This document shows positions 1-6,378 of a stretch of DNA of 6,406 nucleotides, piece after piece. The translations under genes and the position numbers were made by a program. Origin of the DNA: JBHPCZ01 sp042573625 (GTDB taxonomy: Bacteria > Desulfobacterota > Desulfobacteria > Desulfobacterales > UBA11574). The notes beneath the pieces are model-generated. The model was not told where the DNA came from. It searched no databases and saw only the letters and a list, made by a program, of their open reading frames with translations. Every line of letters starts with the position of its first letter. Within the stretch, counting starts at the first letter, position 1. The DNA lies in the NCBI GenBank assembly GCA_042573625.1, contig JBHPCZ010000162.1:1-6406 (forward strand). Direction: 5' to 3'.

Positions 1-207
1 AGTTAAATCCGTATTTAACATTTAACCGGGGTTCAAGGCCACGGAAGGCGAAAATTTTAACCACCCCGGAGAAATGGGCTTCGCATTTCACAGGGCAAGC
101 AGGTATACATTGAGTATTTCGAGGATTAACCCGCCAAAGTTTGGTGGCGGGTTAAAATTTGAGCCTGACACCCGGATTGGCCAAAAGGGGGCGTTTTTCA
201 AAGGTCT
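1..207. mobile_element. MITE-like element, copy 1 (left end outside the window)
   Basis: This stretch matches 2109-2315 at 204 of 207 positions with no gaps; the differences are at 62, 68 and 181. It is therefore the right-hand part of the same element seen whole at 2075-2316. The right terminal repeat tttttcaaaggtct lies at 194-207; the base after it is t, where copy 2 has c. The left end and left target duplication lie before base 1. The element ends 8 bp past the stop codon of the minus-strand lipoprotein gene. The open frame running through it is also open in copy 2. With only three substitutions between copies this is no evidence of coding, and I do not call a gene. Confidence 0.85.
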
Positions 208-215
208 TGCGTCGA

Positions 216-1178
216 TTATTTCTTTGGTCTCACTGAACTTCCCGATTTTATTTTCTCACCGGAAAAAATAACCGCCTCGGCACTTTCAGGATGAACAACG
301 GTTATTTTTATTTCACCGGTCTTCAGCCCGGGAATGAAAAACTGCTCGTCTTCCATACCATGGATGATGTTTCCGCTGTCATGCACATCCAGTATATCCC
401 CCGGCTTAAGCCCCACTTTTTCTCCGGAAGAGAGAATAATCATATCACCGGAAGTTGAAATAACGTATCCTCTCCACGCTTGTCTTTTGACGACTCTGCA
501 GATGCTTTCGCCGATATCGGTTGCGAGGCGTCCGATGGCATCAGTCACAAAAGTGACATCGACCTCTTTTTTTGATTCCATCAACTCGGTGTCCAGGTCC
601 TCAATGTCGATTTCATTTAGAAAGCTCTCGTCAAAGAGTTTCGCACCTGTTTCAGTGTCATAAACTTCAGCCATGCCCTGCACCTGGATAAAGCGATGTG
701 AATCTTTGAACCACAGGACCCCCCGCTCCTCTTCATCGTCTCTGATGTCCGTTAAACTTCCGGTCACGATAGCGTTCATGCCCAGCAGTCTGCCTGTTTT
801 TGCCAGCGCCAAACCGTCGATCCGGCCGGATAGTTTTTTGGGCAGGGTGATAAAGATATCAGGATACCCCTCATCGCCCGGTTTTAAAAACAACATATCA
901 GGGCACGCCTCTTTAACGGTTTCAACGAGATGTGCATGAAAAACTTCTTCAAAATCCTGATCCGTGAAAGATGTCTTATTGTCAAAAAGGACAATGCCGA
1001 TCTTCTTTTTCAGGGCTTCGTCTGAGTTTGTAAGCTTTTGAGTGATCTTTTTTGTTTTATTCTTGATGGCCGTAAAAGGTGTGCACCCTGCAATCATCGG
1101 TACAAATGCCAGCAAAACGAAAACGCTCAAAATGACATAATTTCTTTTAAAACAGGTTTTACGCCTCTGAAATATCAT
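216..1178 (-). CDS. Predicted lipoprotein with FlgT/CsgG-like domains
   Basis: A 320-residue exported protein of unproven function. The N-terminus is a lipoprotein signal: basic residues to about 13, a hydrophobic run 14-29, then lipobox I-A-G-C with Cys32 as the predicted lipidated residue. The +2 residue is Thr, so outer-membrane sorting is expected if the E. coli Lol rule holds. Residues 57-145 look like an alpha/beta domain of the CsgG, TolB-N or FlgT-middle kind, with strands around KIGIVLFDN and AIVTGSL. Residues 236-318 resemble the small beta domain at the C-terminus of FlgT (EKVGLKPGDILDV, then TGEIKITVV). These assignments are by eye. The ATG at 1178 has GAGG six bases upstream, inside the end of queF, and overlaps queF by 20 bp, suggesting translational coupling. 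No flagellar or curli gene is nearby, so role and partner are unknown. Confidence 0.8.
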   Translation of the reverse strand: MIFQRRKTCFKRNYVILSVFVLLAFVPMIAGCTPFTAIKNKTKKITQKLTNSDEALKKKIGIVLFDNKTSFTDQDFEEVFHAHLVETVKEACPDMLFLKPGDEGYPDIFITLPKKLSGRIDGLALAKTGRLLGMNAIVTGSLTDIRDDEEERGVLWFKDSHRFIQVQGMAEVYDTETGAKLFDESFLNEIDIEDLDTELMESKKEVDVTFVTDAIGRLATDIGESICRVVKRQAWRGYVISTSGDMIILSSGEKVGLKPGDILDVHDSGNIIHGMEDEQFFIPGLKTGEIKITVVHPESAEAVIFSGEKIKSGSSVRPKK

Positions 1179-1581
1179 TCTCCCCCTCGTACACAGCTGA
1201 AACTCTGGTTGTCATTCCGCCCCGGGCCGTAAATTCTCCTGCCACCTCCATATGCTTGGGATCAAGAGCAGCAACCAGGTCGTCCAGGATCCGGTTAACC
1301 ACATGCTCATAGAAAATTCCAACATTCCTGTATTGCAGCAGGTAATATTTCAGCGACTTCAATTCAACAATCTTCTTATCGGGCCGGTATTCTATTTTAA
1401 TACATCCAAAATCGGGCAATCCGGTCATGGGGCATACCGCCGTGAATTCAGGCTGCTCTATGGTAATCTCTATGTCCCTTTGACCGCTGTAGTCATAATC
1501 GATCGGCTCAAGCAGGCTGATATCAATCGTATCCGGACTTTCAATTTTATATCCGATATTCTTACCATTCGATTGCGGCAT
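1159..1581 (-). CDS. queF: NADPH-dependent preQ0 reductase (7-cyano-7-deazaguanine reductase), type I
   Basis: Cytosolic enzyme that reduces the nitrile of preQ0 to the aminomethyl group of preQ1 using two NADPH, in queuosine tRNA-modification synthesis. From ATG 1581 the protein has 140 residues, normal for the short unimodular (type I) form. FTAVCPMTGLPDFG carries the nucleophilic Cys50 and the proton-donor Asp57. The family motif ELKSLKYY starts at Glu73 and is followed by QYRN. GIFYEHVVNRILDDLV contains Glu92, matching the substrate-binding Glu of the Bacillus enzyme. An in-frame GTG at 1599 would add six residues, but ATG 1581 has GGAG six bases upstream while the GTG has no clear ribosome site, so I chose 1581. 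The end overlaps the lipoprotein gene by 20 bp. Other queuosine genes are not in the window, and no preQ1 riboswitch was recognised upstream. Confidence 0.95.
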   Translation of the reverse strand: MPQSNGKNIGYKIESPDTIDISLLEPIDYDYSGQRDIEITIEQPEFTAVCPMTGLPDFGCIKIEYRPDKKIVELKSLKYYLLQYRNVGIFYEHVVNRILDDLVAALDPKHMEVAGEFTARGGMTTRVSAVYEGENDISEA

Positions 1582-1807
1582 GTTTTGCTCCAAAATCACT
1601 CATTTCAATCGAGATAGACGGCTTCTTGCAAAACCGCACTGTTTTGGTCTGCACAACGACCTGTCAATAAAGAAAAAAAGAGCCCCTGTCAAACAGACTT
1701 TTTAAATAAAGCGTACAAATTGAGCACGAGAGAACCTTGACACTTCGATTTTTTTCTGATAACAAATCAAAATCATTATAAATAAATTAAATCACAAGGT
1801 ATGTCAC
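1582..1807. promoter_or_regulatory. Divergent AT-rich intergenic region between queF and the small gene
   Basis: This region must contain the promoters of queF (leftward) and the small gene (rightward). Leftward, two TTGACA boxes (plus-strand tgtcaa at 1662-1667 and 1687-1692) are candidate -35 elements, but neither has a convincing -10 at 16-18 bp. The queF leader could fold a small hairpin, CAAAAC with GTTTTG, around 1629-1646. A preQ1-I riboswitch pattern was looked for and not seen. The region becomes strongly AT-rich towards 1800. Confidence 0.4.
1737..1782 (+). promoter_or_regulatory. Candidate promoter of the small MucR-like gene
   Basis: A perfect TTGACA lies at 1737-1742. At 17 bp spacing the -10 would be TAACAA (1760-1765), a weak match. 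A better -10, TATAAA at 1777-1782, has only a poor -35 (TTCTGA, 1754-1759). Either would give a short leader before ATG 1808. The ribosome site is AAGG at 1796-1799, eight bases from the ATG. Confidence 0.35.
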
Positions 1808-1990
1808 ATGGCCTCCATTGATGAACAGATTCTTCGGACAACCAAAGAAATTGTCGTAAAATTCATCGAAGCCGGGAGGATTTCCCCCGCCGGTTTCCAT
1901 GAAACTTTCAAAACCATCTACCAATCCGTCCAAGAGACAGTAAAGGGCCCACAAGAAGCACCGGAACAAGAAGACGAAAAGGCGACTTAA
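1808..1990 (+). CDS. Small protein resembling the MucR/Ros dimerisation region, without a zinc finger
   Basis: A 60-residue soluble acidic-tailed protein. ATG 1808 has AAGG eight bases upstream. The pattern ILRTTKEIVVKFIEAGRI, then SPAGFHETFKTIYQSVQETV, resembles the N-terminal oligomerisation part of MucR/Ros regulators, where a helix LTAxIVSAYVxxN is followed by a short loop and a second helix with xxVYxxL. The C2H2 zinc finger that binds DNA in full MucR is absent: there is no Cys, and the tail from about residue 47 is P/E/K-rich and looks disordered. If related, it could be an oligomerisation module or a modulator of a full-length regulator. This is pattern memory, not a search. It is divergent from queF and is followed by no co-directional gene before the mobile element. 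A small conserved hypothetical protein is the safe name. Confidence 0.65.
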   Translation: MASIDEQILRTTKEIVVKFIEAGRISPAGFHETFKTIYQSVQETVKGPQEAPEQEDEKAT

Positions 1991-2074
1991 CCCGGATTTC
2001 TCATCCCAATTGTAGCGGGATGGATTTGCAAGGCAACAGGTCTTAAGCTGTCGTGGCCGAGCAGATGATAATTC
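1991..2074. other. Intergenic spacer with a weak hairpin after the small gene
   Basis: No gene is seen. CATCCC (2002-2007) can pair with GGGATG (2017-2022) across a nine-base loop just after the stop codon. No T-run follows, so it is a poor intrinsic terminator candidate. The last five bases, aattc (2070-2074), are one half of the direct repeat flanking the mobile element. Confidence 0.3.
2070..2074. repeat. Left target-site duplication (aattc)
   Basis: aattc sits immediately outside the left 15-bp terminal repeat and recurs at 2317-2321 immediately outside the right one. Chance alone gives a 5-bp match about once in a thousand, so with the terminal repeats it is good evidence of insertion. 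Confidence 0.75.
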
Positions 2075-2316
2075 GAGACCTTTGAAAAATGTTTAATTTT
2101 GTCTGCCCAGTTAAATCCGTATTTAACATTTAACCGGGGTTCAAGGCCACGGAAGGCGAAAATTTTAACGACCCCAGAGAAATGGGCTTCGCATTTCACA
2201 GGGCAAGCAGGTATACATTGAGTATTTCGAGGATTAACCCGCCAAAGTTTGGTGGCGGGTTAAAATTTGAGCCTGACACCCGGATTGGGCAAAAGGGGGC
2301 GTTTTTCAAAGGTCTC
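2075..2316. mobile_element. MITE-like non-autonomous element, copy 2 (complete, 242 bp)
   Basis: The ends are perfect 15-bp inverted repeats: gagacctttgaaaaa at 2075-2089 and its complement at 2302-2316. Directly outside both ends is the same 5-bp word aattc (2070-2074 and 2317-2321), as expected of a target-site duplication. The element has no transposase frame, and its last 208 bp recur at the window's left edge with three substitutions. Internal hairpins are present in both copies: 2110-2116 with 2121-2127, 2179-2184 with 2192-2197, and an 11-bp stem 2234-2244 with 2253-2263. The parent insertion sequence must be elsewhere in the genome, and I cannot name its family. It sits 35-44 bp before the VanZ-like gene's possible starts. 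Confidence 0.88.
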
Positions 2317-2321
2317 AATTC
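2317..2321. repeat. Right target-site duplication (aattc)
   Basis: Partner of 2070-2074. Removing the element with one copy of aattc would join the two flanks and restore the presumed empty site. Confidence 0.75.
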
Positions 2322-2360
2322 CGCCTGCCGACGTGAAAATGATCAATCAGGTTGCGTTTG

Positions 2361-3254
2361 GTGAATGAAAAAAGTGCCCGTTTCAGGAGAACCATCCTCT
2401 GGGGTTTGGTGGCGGCATATACCGCCGCTCTTCCCGATGCCATCGTTGTCTATCGAACTATAGAAACACATTTTTCAACCCCTGTCGCCCAAAAAATTCC
2501 GGCCGCGATGATCATCCTTCTTGGGATATCTTATATTCTTTTTGGTATGATAACCAAGAAAAGTAACCGGCACTTTGTCCTCCTCATTCCCTGTACCTTC
2601 ATTGTTTATGCCGTGATGGCTCTTGAACCCAATCCGAACAAGCATATCCACATTCCGGAATACATACTCATGACCTGGCTTCTCTATGAAGCACTTTCCA
2701 TCGATTACAGAGGAAAGGGGATTTATATCCTCATCTTTTTATGTTCTTCAATGCTGGGCGTTGTAGATGAACTGGCGCAGGGTATTTACCCGGATCGATT
2801 TTACGGTTGGATGGATATGGGAATAAATTCCGCATCAAGTATCATCGGGGTTCTAACCCTTATGGGTCTAAGAACAGAACCGGAGGGTAACTGGGCGTGG
2901 ATCGACCAGGTTGAAAAACTAAAAGGACCCTTGGGCGTTATGCTCTTTGGAGCTGTCGGAGCGGTATTGATGTGTGTTTACATGTTTGACTTAAAGGCGA
3001 CCACACACTTTAGGAGCGCGTACCCCTCCTGGCTTTTGGGATGGAGTATCCTTTTTTTGACCCTTGCGCCGGTGCTCTTTCTTTTTTACTGGCGTCGCTT
3101 TCGTGAACTTGGAAATTTTAAAGATGAAAATGGGCGTGCGCTTTATACCAAAGCAATGACCGCCCATCTTTGGATTGTTTGCCCTTTATCCATTCTCCTC
3201 ACCATGCATGCCATCGCCGTCTTCGTTGTTTTTTTGGGAATGGAATTTGTGTGA
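2361..3254 (+). CDS. VanZ-like integral membrane protein with a C-terminal membrane extension
   Basis: An inner-membrane protein of 297 residues from GTG 2361, with about nine hydrophobic segments. The VanZ-family signature is readable (numbering from TTG 2352): HIPEY at 100-104, then VVDELAQGIYPDR at 137-149 with Asp139, Glu140, Gln143 and Arg149, Asp155, and Asn159 before a glycine-containing helix. This is the conserved H..EY, DE..Q, R, D, N series of the family. VanZ itself gives low-level teicoplanin resistance, but most relatives have no known role, so no resistance is claimed. VanZ domains are usually 120-200 residues; here roughly 110 extra residues carry three more membrane segments (about 193-212, 225-247, 272-297). 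TTG 2352 would add three codons but has AGG directly against it; GTG 2361 has the same AGG ten bases upstream, so I prefer it with low certainty. The mobile element just upstream may have displaced the native promoter. Confidence 0.8.
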   Translation: MNEKSARFRRTILWGLVAAYTAALPDAIVVYRTIETHFSTPVAQKIPAAMIILLGISYILFGMITKKSNRHFVLLIPCTFIVYAVMALEPNPNKHIHIPEYILMTWLLYEALSIDYRGKGIYILIFLCSSMLGVVDELAQGIYPDRFYGWMDMGINSASSIIGVLTLMGLRTEPEGNWAWIDQVEKLKGPLGVMLFGAVGAVLMCVYMFDLKATTHFRSAYPSWLLGWSILFLTLAPVLFLFYWRRFRELGNFKDENGRALYTKAMTAHLWIVCPLSILLTMHAIAVFVVFLGMEFV

Positions 3255-3356
3255 CAGGCTTCCATTCGTTCGTGTGCAGACCATACGACTTTGAATCAGG
3301 GTCTCCAGGCGGAAGGTCATCGCCTATGGCATTGAAGATCGTCGCTCTTATACAGC

Positions 3357-3396
3357 TTCCTAATATCCAATATCCAACAAGGAATGTCGAATGATG
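3357..3396. repeat. AT-rich iterated repeat, left cluster
   Basis: Contains the tandem word aatatcc (aatatccaatatcc, 3362-3375), then aacaaggaatgtcgaatgatgaagg. The style (tatcc/tcgaat iterations around acaagga) matches a dispersed intergenic repeat I associate with Desulfobacterota genomes. It resembles the complement of the cluster at 3475-3518 without being an exact inverted copy. Element boundaries cannot be set from one window. Confidence 0.5.
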
Positions 3397-3474
3397 AAGG
3401 TTTTTTTAGCCTTTTTAAAATGAAAACGCCAAATCCCACGAAGAATTCAATCTGGAGACAACTCGCTGCTTTCC

Positions 3475-3518
3475 TCCTATATTCGATATCGGACATTCGA
3501 TATTCGATATTGAAAAAA
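3475..3518. repeat. AT-rich iterated repeat, right cluster (attcgatat x3)
   Basis: The 9-bp word attcgatat occurs at 3481-3489, 3495-3503 and 3502-3510, the last two overlapping by two bases, with ggac between the first two. The word is nearly self-complementary (atattcgatat reads atatcgaatat on the other strand), so the cluster can pair in several registers. A run of six a's ends it. Confidence 0.6.
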
Positions 3519-3524
3519 CCGGGA

Positions 3525-3670
3525 TAGAAGCCATCTCAAAATAAAGATTTTGGTTCAAGATCAAGGCGGAGCCGAGTTTTAACCCGCAGGCATACTCAAG
3601 TATGTCGAGGACTTGAAACGAGGCTCCAACGCCGAGGTTGGGCCAAAAGATTATTTTGAGATAGGTTCTA
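3525..3670. repeat. Long imperfect palindrome with inverted ends, possibly a TA-targeting MITE
   Basis: The two halves are complementary about a centre at 3597/3598. Perfectly paired blocks are atctcaaaataa (3533-3544 with 3651-3662), ttttgg (3548-3553 with 3643-3648), ggagcc (3568-3573 with 3622-3627) and catact (3591-3596 with 3599-3604); the rest pairs imperfectly with single-base bulges. The outer eight bases on each side also match as inverted copies with two differences, and both extremes read TA. TA borders are what IS630/Tc1-mariner-type elements leave, so the element proper may be 3527-3668. That family link is inference. There is no coding capacity. Confidence 0.7.
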
Positions 3671-6340
3671 ATGTGCTTCCGCCCAGTTCTCTCCAGAGGC
3701 CACATTCACTTTAAGCGGCACCTTGAGATCCCACACGCCTTCCATGATCTCTTTCACAAAATTTTTCACGAGATCGAGTTCATCCGGATGAACTTCAAAA
3801 ACAATTTCATCATGCACTGAAAGAAGCATTTCAGCCTTGAGACCTCTCTCTCTGAATGCGGCGTCCACGTTTATCATGGCGACTTTAATCAGATCGGCGG
3901 CGGTTCCCTGAATCGGCGTGTTGATTGCCGTTCGCTCGGCAAATTCACGAACGGCCTTATTGGAACTGTCGATCTCCGGTAAAAGCCGGATACGGCCCAG
4001 AAGCGTACTGGTTTGTTTGGTCCTTCTGGCATCTTCAATGGCCCGGCGCATAAATTCTTTTACACCCTTGTACCTTGCAAAGTAATTGTCTATATAGGCT
4101 TTTGCCATTTTCCGGCTGATATTGAGTGCTTTGGAAAGACCATAGGCACTCATGCCGTATACGATGCCGAAATTAATGACTTTTGCCTGCCGCCTCAACT
4201 CGGCGTTAATCATAGACGGAAAAACCTGAAACACCTCGGTAGCGGTTCGGGTATGGATATCCTCATCATTCTTGAACGCTTCGATAAGGATCTGGTCGTT
4301 GGAATAATGGGTCAGAATTCGAAGCTCAATCTGAGAATAATCGGCCGAAACAAATTGCCACCCTTTTCTGGGGATAAACGCCCTTCGAATTTCCAACCCT
4401 TCATCGGTTCGGATAGGGATATTCTGAAGGTTCGGATCAGAACTGCTGAGACGGCCTGTTGCCGTGACGGTTTGATTAAATGAGGTATGGATCCGTCCGG
4501 TTTCCGGGTTAATGAGTTCAAGCAGCGCGTCCGTATATGTTGATTTCAGCTTGGCCAGGGTTCGGTGTCTTAAGATAAGATCCGGAAGTTCATGCTGGAC
4601 GGCAAGTACCGTCAACACCTCAACGTCGGTCGAATATCCTGTCTTTTTTCGCGTCTTTTTCTGCACCGGCAGTTTGAGCTTTTCAAAAAGGATCCGGCCA
4701 AGCTGCTGTGACGACCTGATGTTGAATTCTTCTCCTGCGATGGCATAAATTCTTTGTTCAAGCTCTACAAGTTGACCTTCAAAGGTTTTTGAGAGCACGC
4801 GGAGTCTCTCTTTGTCCACGCAAATCCCGGCCTTTTCCATCCGCTTCAAAACCGCAACAAGGGGTATTTCAACCTCTGCTAAAAGTCCATTGAGATCTGC
4901 CGCTTCAAGCGCTTTCATCAGAACGTTATAAGCTGCGAGGGTGATGTCAGCATCTTCGCATGCGTAGGGAGCAGCCTTTTCAACAGGAACCCGAGCAAAG
5001 CTCGTGGATGTTTTTCCTGCAACATCCTGATATGTTATTGTCTTGTGATCAAGAAAATCGAGCGCAATCTGGTCCAGGTTATGTGCCCGCTTTGATGGAT
5101 TCAGCAGATAGGACGCCAGCATGGTGTCAAATACAACCCCTGCAAGCTCAATTCCATAACGCGTAAGGACGAGCCAGTCATATTTTATATTCTGACCGAT
5201 CTTTTTAATATCTGGATCTTCAAGAAGCGGTTTCAACAGTTTCAGTACATCCTGAAGTTCAAGCTGCTTTGGTGCGTCTGGATAATCATGGGCACAGGGG
5301 ACATAAAATGCTTCATCCGTTTGCATTGAAAAGGACAATCCGACGAGTTTTGCCTTTACAGGGCTTTTTGATGTTGTCTCTGTGTCAAAAGCGAACACAC
5401 CCGCAGATCTAAGGCGTTTAATCAGCTCGGCAAACGCATCCATGTCCAGGACCGTGTTGTAATTCTTTTTTGAAAGATCTGTTTTTTTGGGGATGGATTT
5501 CTGCAACCGCCTGAATTCAAGGTCCTTGAAAAGCCTGGAGAGTTTTTCATTGTCCGGGGATCTGGATTTGAATTCTTCCGGGTTAAAGGGTGTGGGTGCG
5601 CTGGTGTCAATGGTAACCAGTTCCCGGCTCAGCAGTGCCTGCGCCTTGTAGCGAACGAGATTCTCATGCTGTTTTTTCTTGGTAATCGTGTCAACCTGCT
5701 CATACAACTGGTCCATGCTCCCGAAGGTTTTTATTAAAGAGAGCGCGGTTTTCTGACCGATGCCGGGCACTCCCGGTATATTGTCAGACGTATCCCCGGA
5801 AAGCCCCATGACATCGATCATCTGATGCGGCTCAATTCCAAAATCCTTCCGGATGGAATCCGCATCGATAATTTTCTCCTTCATGGGGTCCCAAATAATG
5901 GTGTTCCCCGTTACGAGCTGCATGAAATCCTTGTCGCCGGTAACCATGACCACGGAAAACCCGGCAGCTTCAGCCATTCGTCCCAGGGTGCCGATGAGAT
6001 CGTCCGCCTCAAAACCCTCTTTTTCATAAACCGGTATATTGAACCCCTCGGTAATCTCCTTGATGTAGGGAATCTGAACCGCCATGTCTTCCGGCATAGG
6101 TGGGCGATTCGCTTTGTAATCTTCGTATATTTTGTGCCGGAAGGTCGGGCCCTTTGCATCGAAAAACATCGCCACGTATTCCGGAGTTCGCTCATCCATG
6201 AGCTTGATGAGCATCCGGGTAAATCCGAAAGCCGCATTCGTGGGCAGTCCCTTTGAATTGGAGAGGCTCCGGATCGCGTGATACGCCCGATAAATATAGG
6301 CGGTCCCGTCGATCAGGTATACTGTTTTCTTTTTATTCAT
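3668..6340 (-). CDS. polA: DNA polymerase I
   Basis: Cytosolic polymerase of repair and Okazaki-fragment maturation, 890 residues (E. coli 928), full length. The N-terminal 5' nuclease (1-285) has Asp11, Asp61, Glu111/Asp113/Asp114 (EADDLIG), Asp136/Asp138 (TGDKDF) and Asp183/Asp186, then the helix-hairpin-helix GVPGIG. The 3'-5' exonuclease domain (about 310-480) keeps Asp319 and Glu321 (FAFDTET), Asp388 (QNIKYD), and Tyr459 and Asp463 (YACEDAD), so proofreading should be active. The polymerase domain has motif A DYSQIELR (Asp667), the O-helix series Arg716, Lys720, Phe724, Tyr728, and motif C VHDE (Asp844/Glu845). Phe724 is the residue type that disfavours dideoxynucleotides. ATG 6340 gives the usual MNKKKTVYLIDG start; the ribosome site (AGAG, 11 bases upstream) is weak. 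The TAG stop lies at the edge of the palindromic repeat. No co-directional neighbour is visible. Confidence 0.98.
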   Translation of the reverse strand: MNKKKTVYLIDGTAYIYRAYHAIRSLSNSKGLPTNAAFGFTRMLIKLMDERTPEYVAMFFDAKGPTFRHKIYEDYKANRPPMPEDMAVQIPYIKEITEGFNIPVYEKEGFEADDLIGTLGRMAEAAGFSVVMVTGDKDFMQLVTGNTIIWDPMKEKIIDADSIRKDFGIEPHQMIDVMGLSGDTSDNIPGVPGIGQKTALSLIKTFGSMDQLYEQVDTITKKKQHENLVRYKAQALLSRELVTIDTSAPTPFNPEEFKSRSPDNEKLSRLFKDLEFRRLQKSIPKKTDLSKKNYNTVLDMDAFAELIKRLRSAGVFAFDTETTSKSPVKAKLVGLSFSMQTDEAFYVPCAHDYPDAPKQLELQDVLKLLKPLLEDPDIKKIGQNIKYDWLVLTRYGIELAGVVFDTMLASYLLNPSKRAHNLDQIALDFLDHKTITYQDVAGKTSTSFARVPVEKAAPYACEDADITLAAYNVLMKALEAADLNGLLAEVEIPLVAVLKRMEKAGICVDKERLRVLSKTFEGQLVELEQRIYAIAGEEFNIRSSQQLGRILFEKLKLPVQKKTRKKTGYSTDVEVLTVLAVQHELPDLILRHRTLAKLKSTYTDALLELINPETGRIHTSFNQTVTATGRLSSSDPNLQNIPIRTDEGLEIRRAFIPRKGWQFVSADYSQIELRILTHYSNDQILIEAFKNDEDIHTRTATEVFQVFPSMINAELRRQAKVINFGIVYGMSAYGLSKALNISRKMAKAYIDNYFARYKGVKEFMRRAIEDARRTKQTSTLLGRIRLLPEIDSSNKAVREFAERTAINTPIQGTAADLIKVAMINVDAAFRERGLKAEMLLSVHDEIVFEVHPDELDLVKNFVKEIMEGVWDLKVPLKVNVASGENWAEAH

Positions 6341-6378
6341 TGTATTTGGTGCTCTATTTCATAAGTTCGGTGACATAT

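Larger units (their letters stand above)
3255..3667. other. Gene-free, repeat-bearing intergenic region between convergent genes
   Basis: The VanZ-like gene and polA converge here, so the region should hold two terminators. No gene is supported. 3255-3356 has no recognised element. 3357-3396 and 3475-3518 are AT-rich iterated repeats. 3397-3474 contains T-runs (GGTTTTTTTAGCC around 3400) with a possible 4-bp AAGG/CCTT hairpin followed by T's, a weak terminator for rightward transcripts. 3525-3670 is a long imperfect palindrome that could end leftward transcripts from polA as a structured 3' end, with a further T-run (plus-strand a's at 3513-3518) beyond it. Confidence 0.6.

Noticed and set aside
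226..231. ggtctc as an alternative right end of copy 1
   Set aside because: It lies inside the lipoprotein coding sequence; identity with copy 2 stops at 207, where the terminal repeat already ends.
74..271. Open frame in copy 1, with the same peptide in copy 2 (2182-2364)
   Set aside because: It is carried by the repeat. Three substitutions are too few to show selection on the frame, there is no ribosome site, and its tail differs by location.
1600..1800. preQ1 riboswitch upstream of queF
   Set aside because: A GGTTC word occurs on the minus strand near 1735, but the rest of the preQ1-I pattern (C-rich loop partner and A-rich tail) is missing and the site is about 150 bases from the gene.
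3200..3370. Minus-strand open stretch reading GDDLPPGDPDSKSYGLHTN
   Set aside because: It looks somewhat protein-like but has no start codon with a ribosome site, runs antisense into the VanZ-like gene and through the AT-rich repeat, and matches no family I know. It could be a gene remnant; not supportable.
3415..3705. Minus-strand open frame of 96 codons across the repeats next to polA
   Set aside because: It is made of the palindrome and the AT-rich repeat and overlaps the polA 3' end in another frame; the peptide is repeat-derived.
4013..4483. Plus-strand frames antisense to polA (also near 5825-6256)
   Set aside because: They are shadows of the polA codon pattern, with no ribosome sites or recognisable domains.
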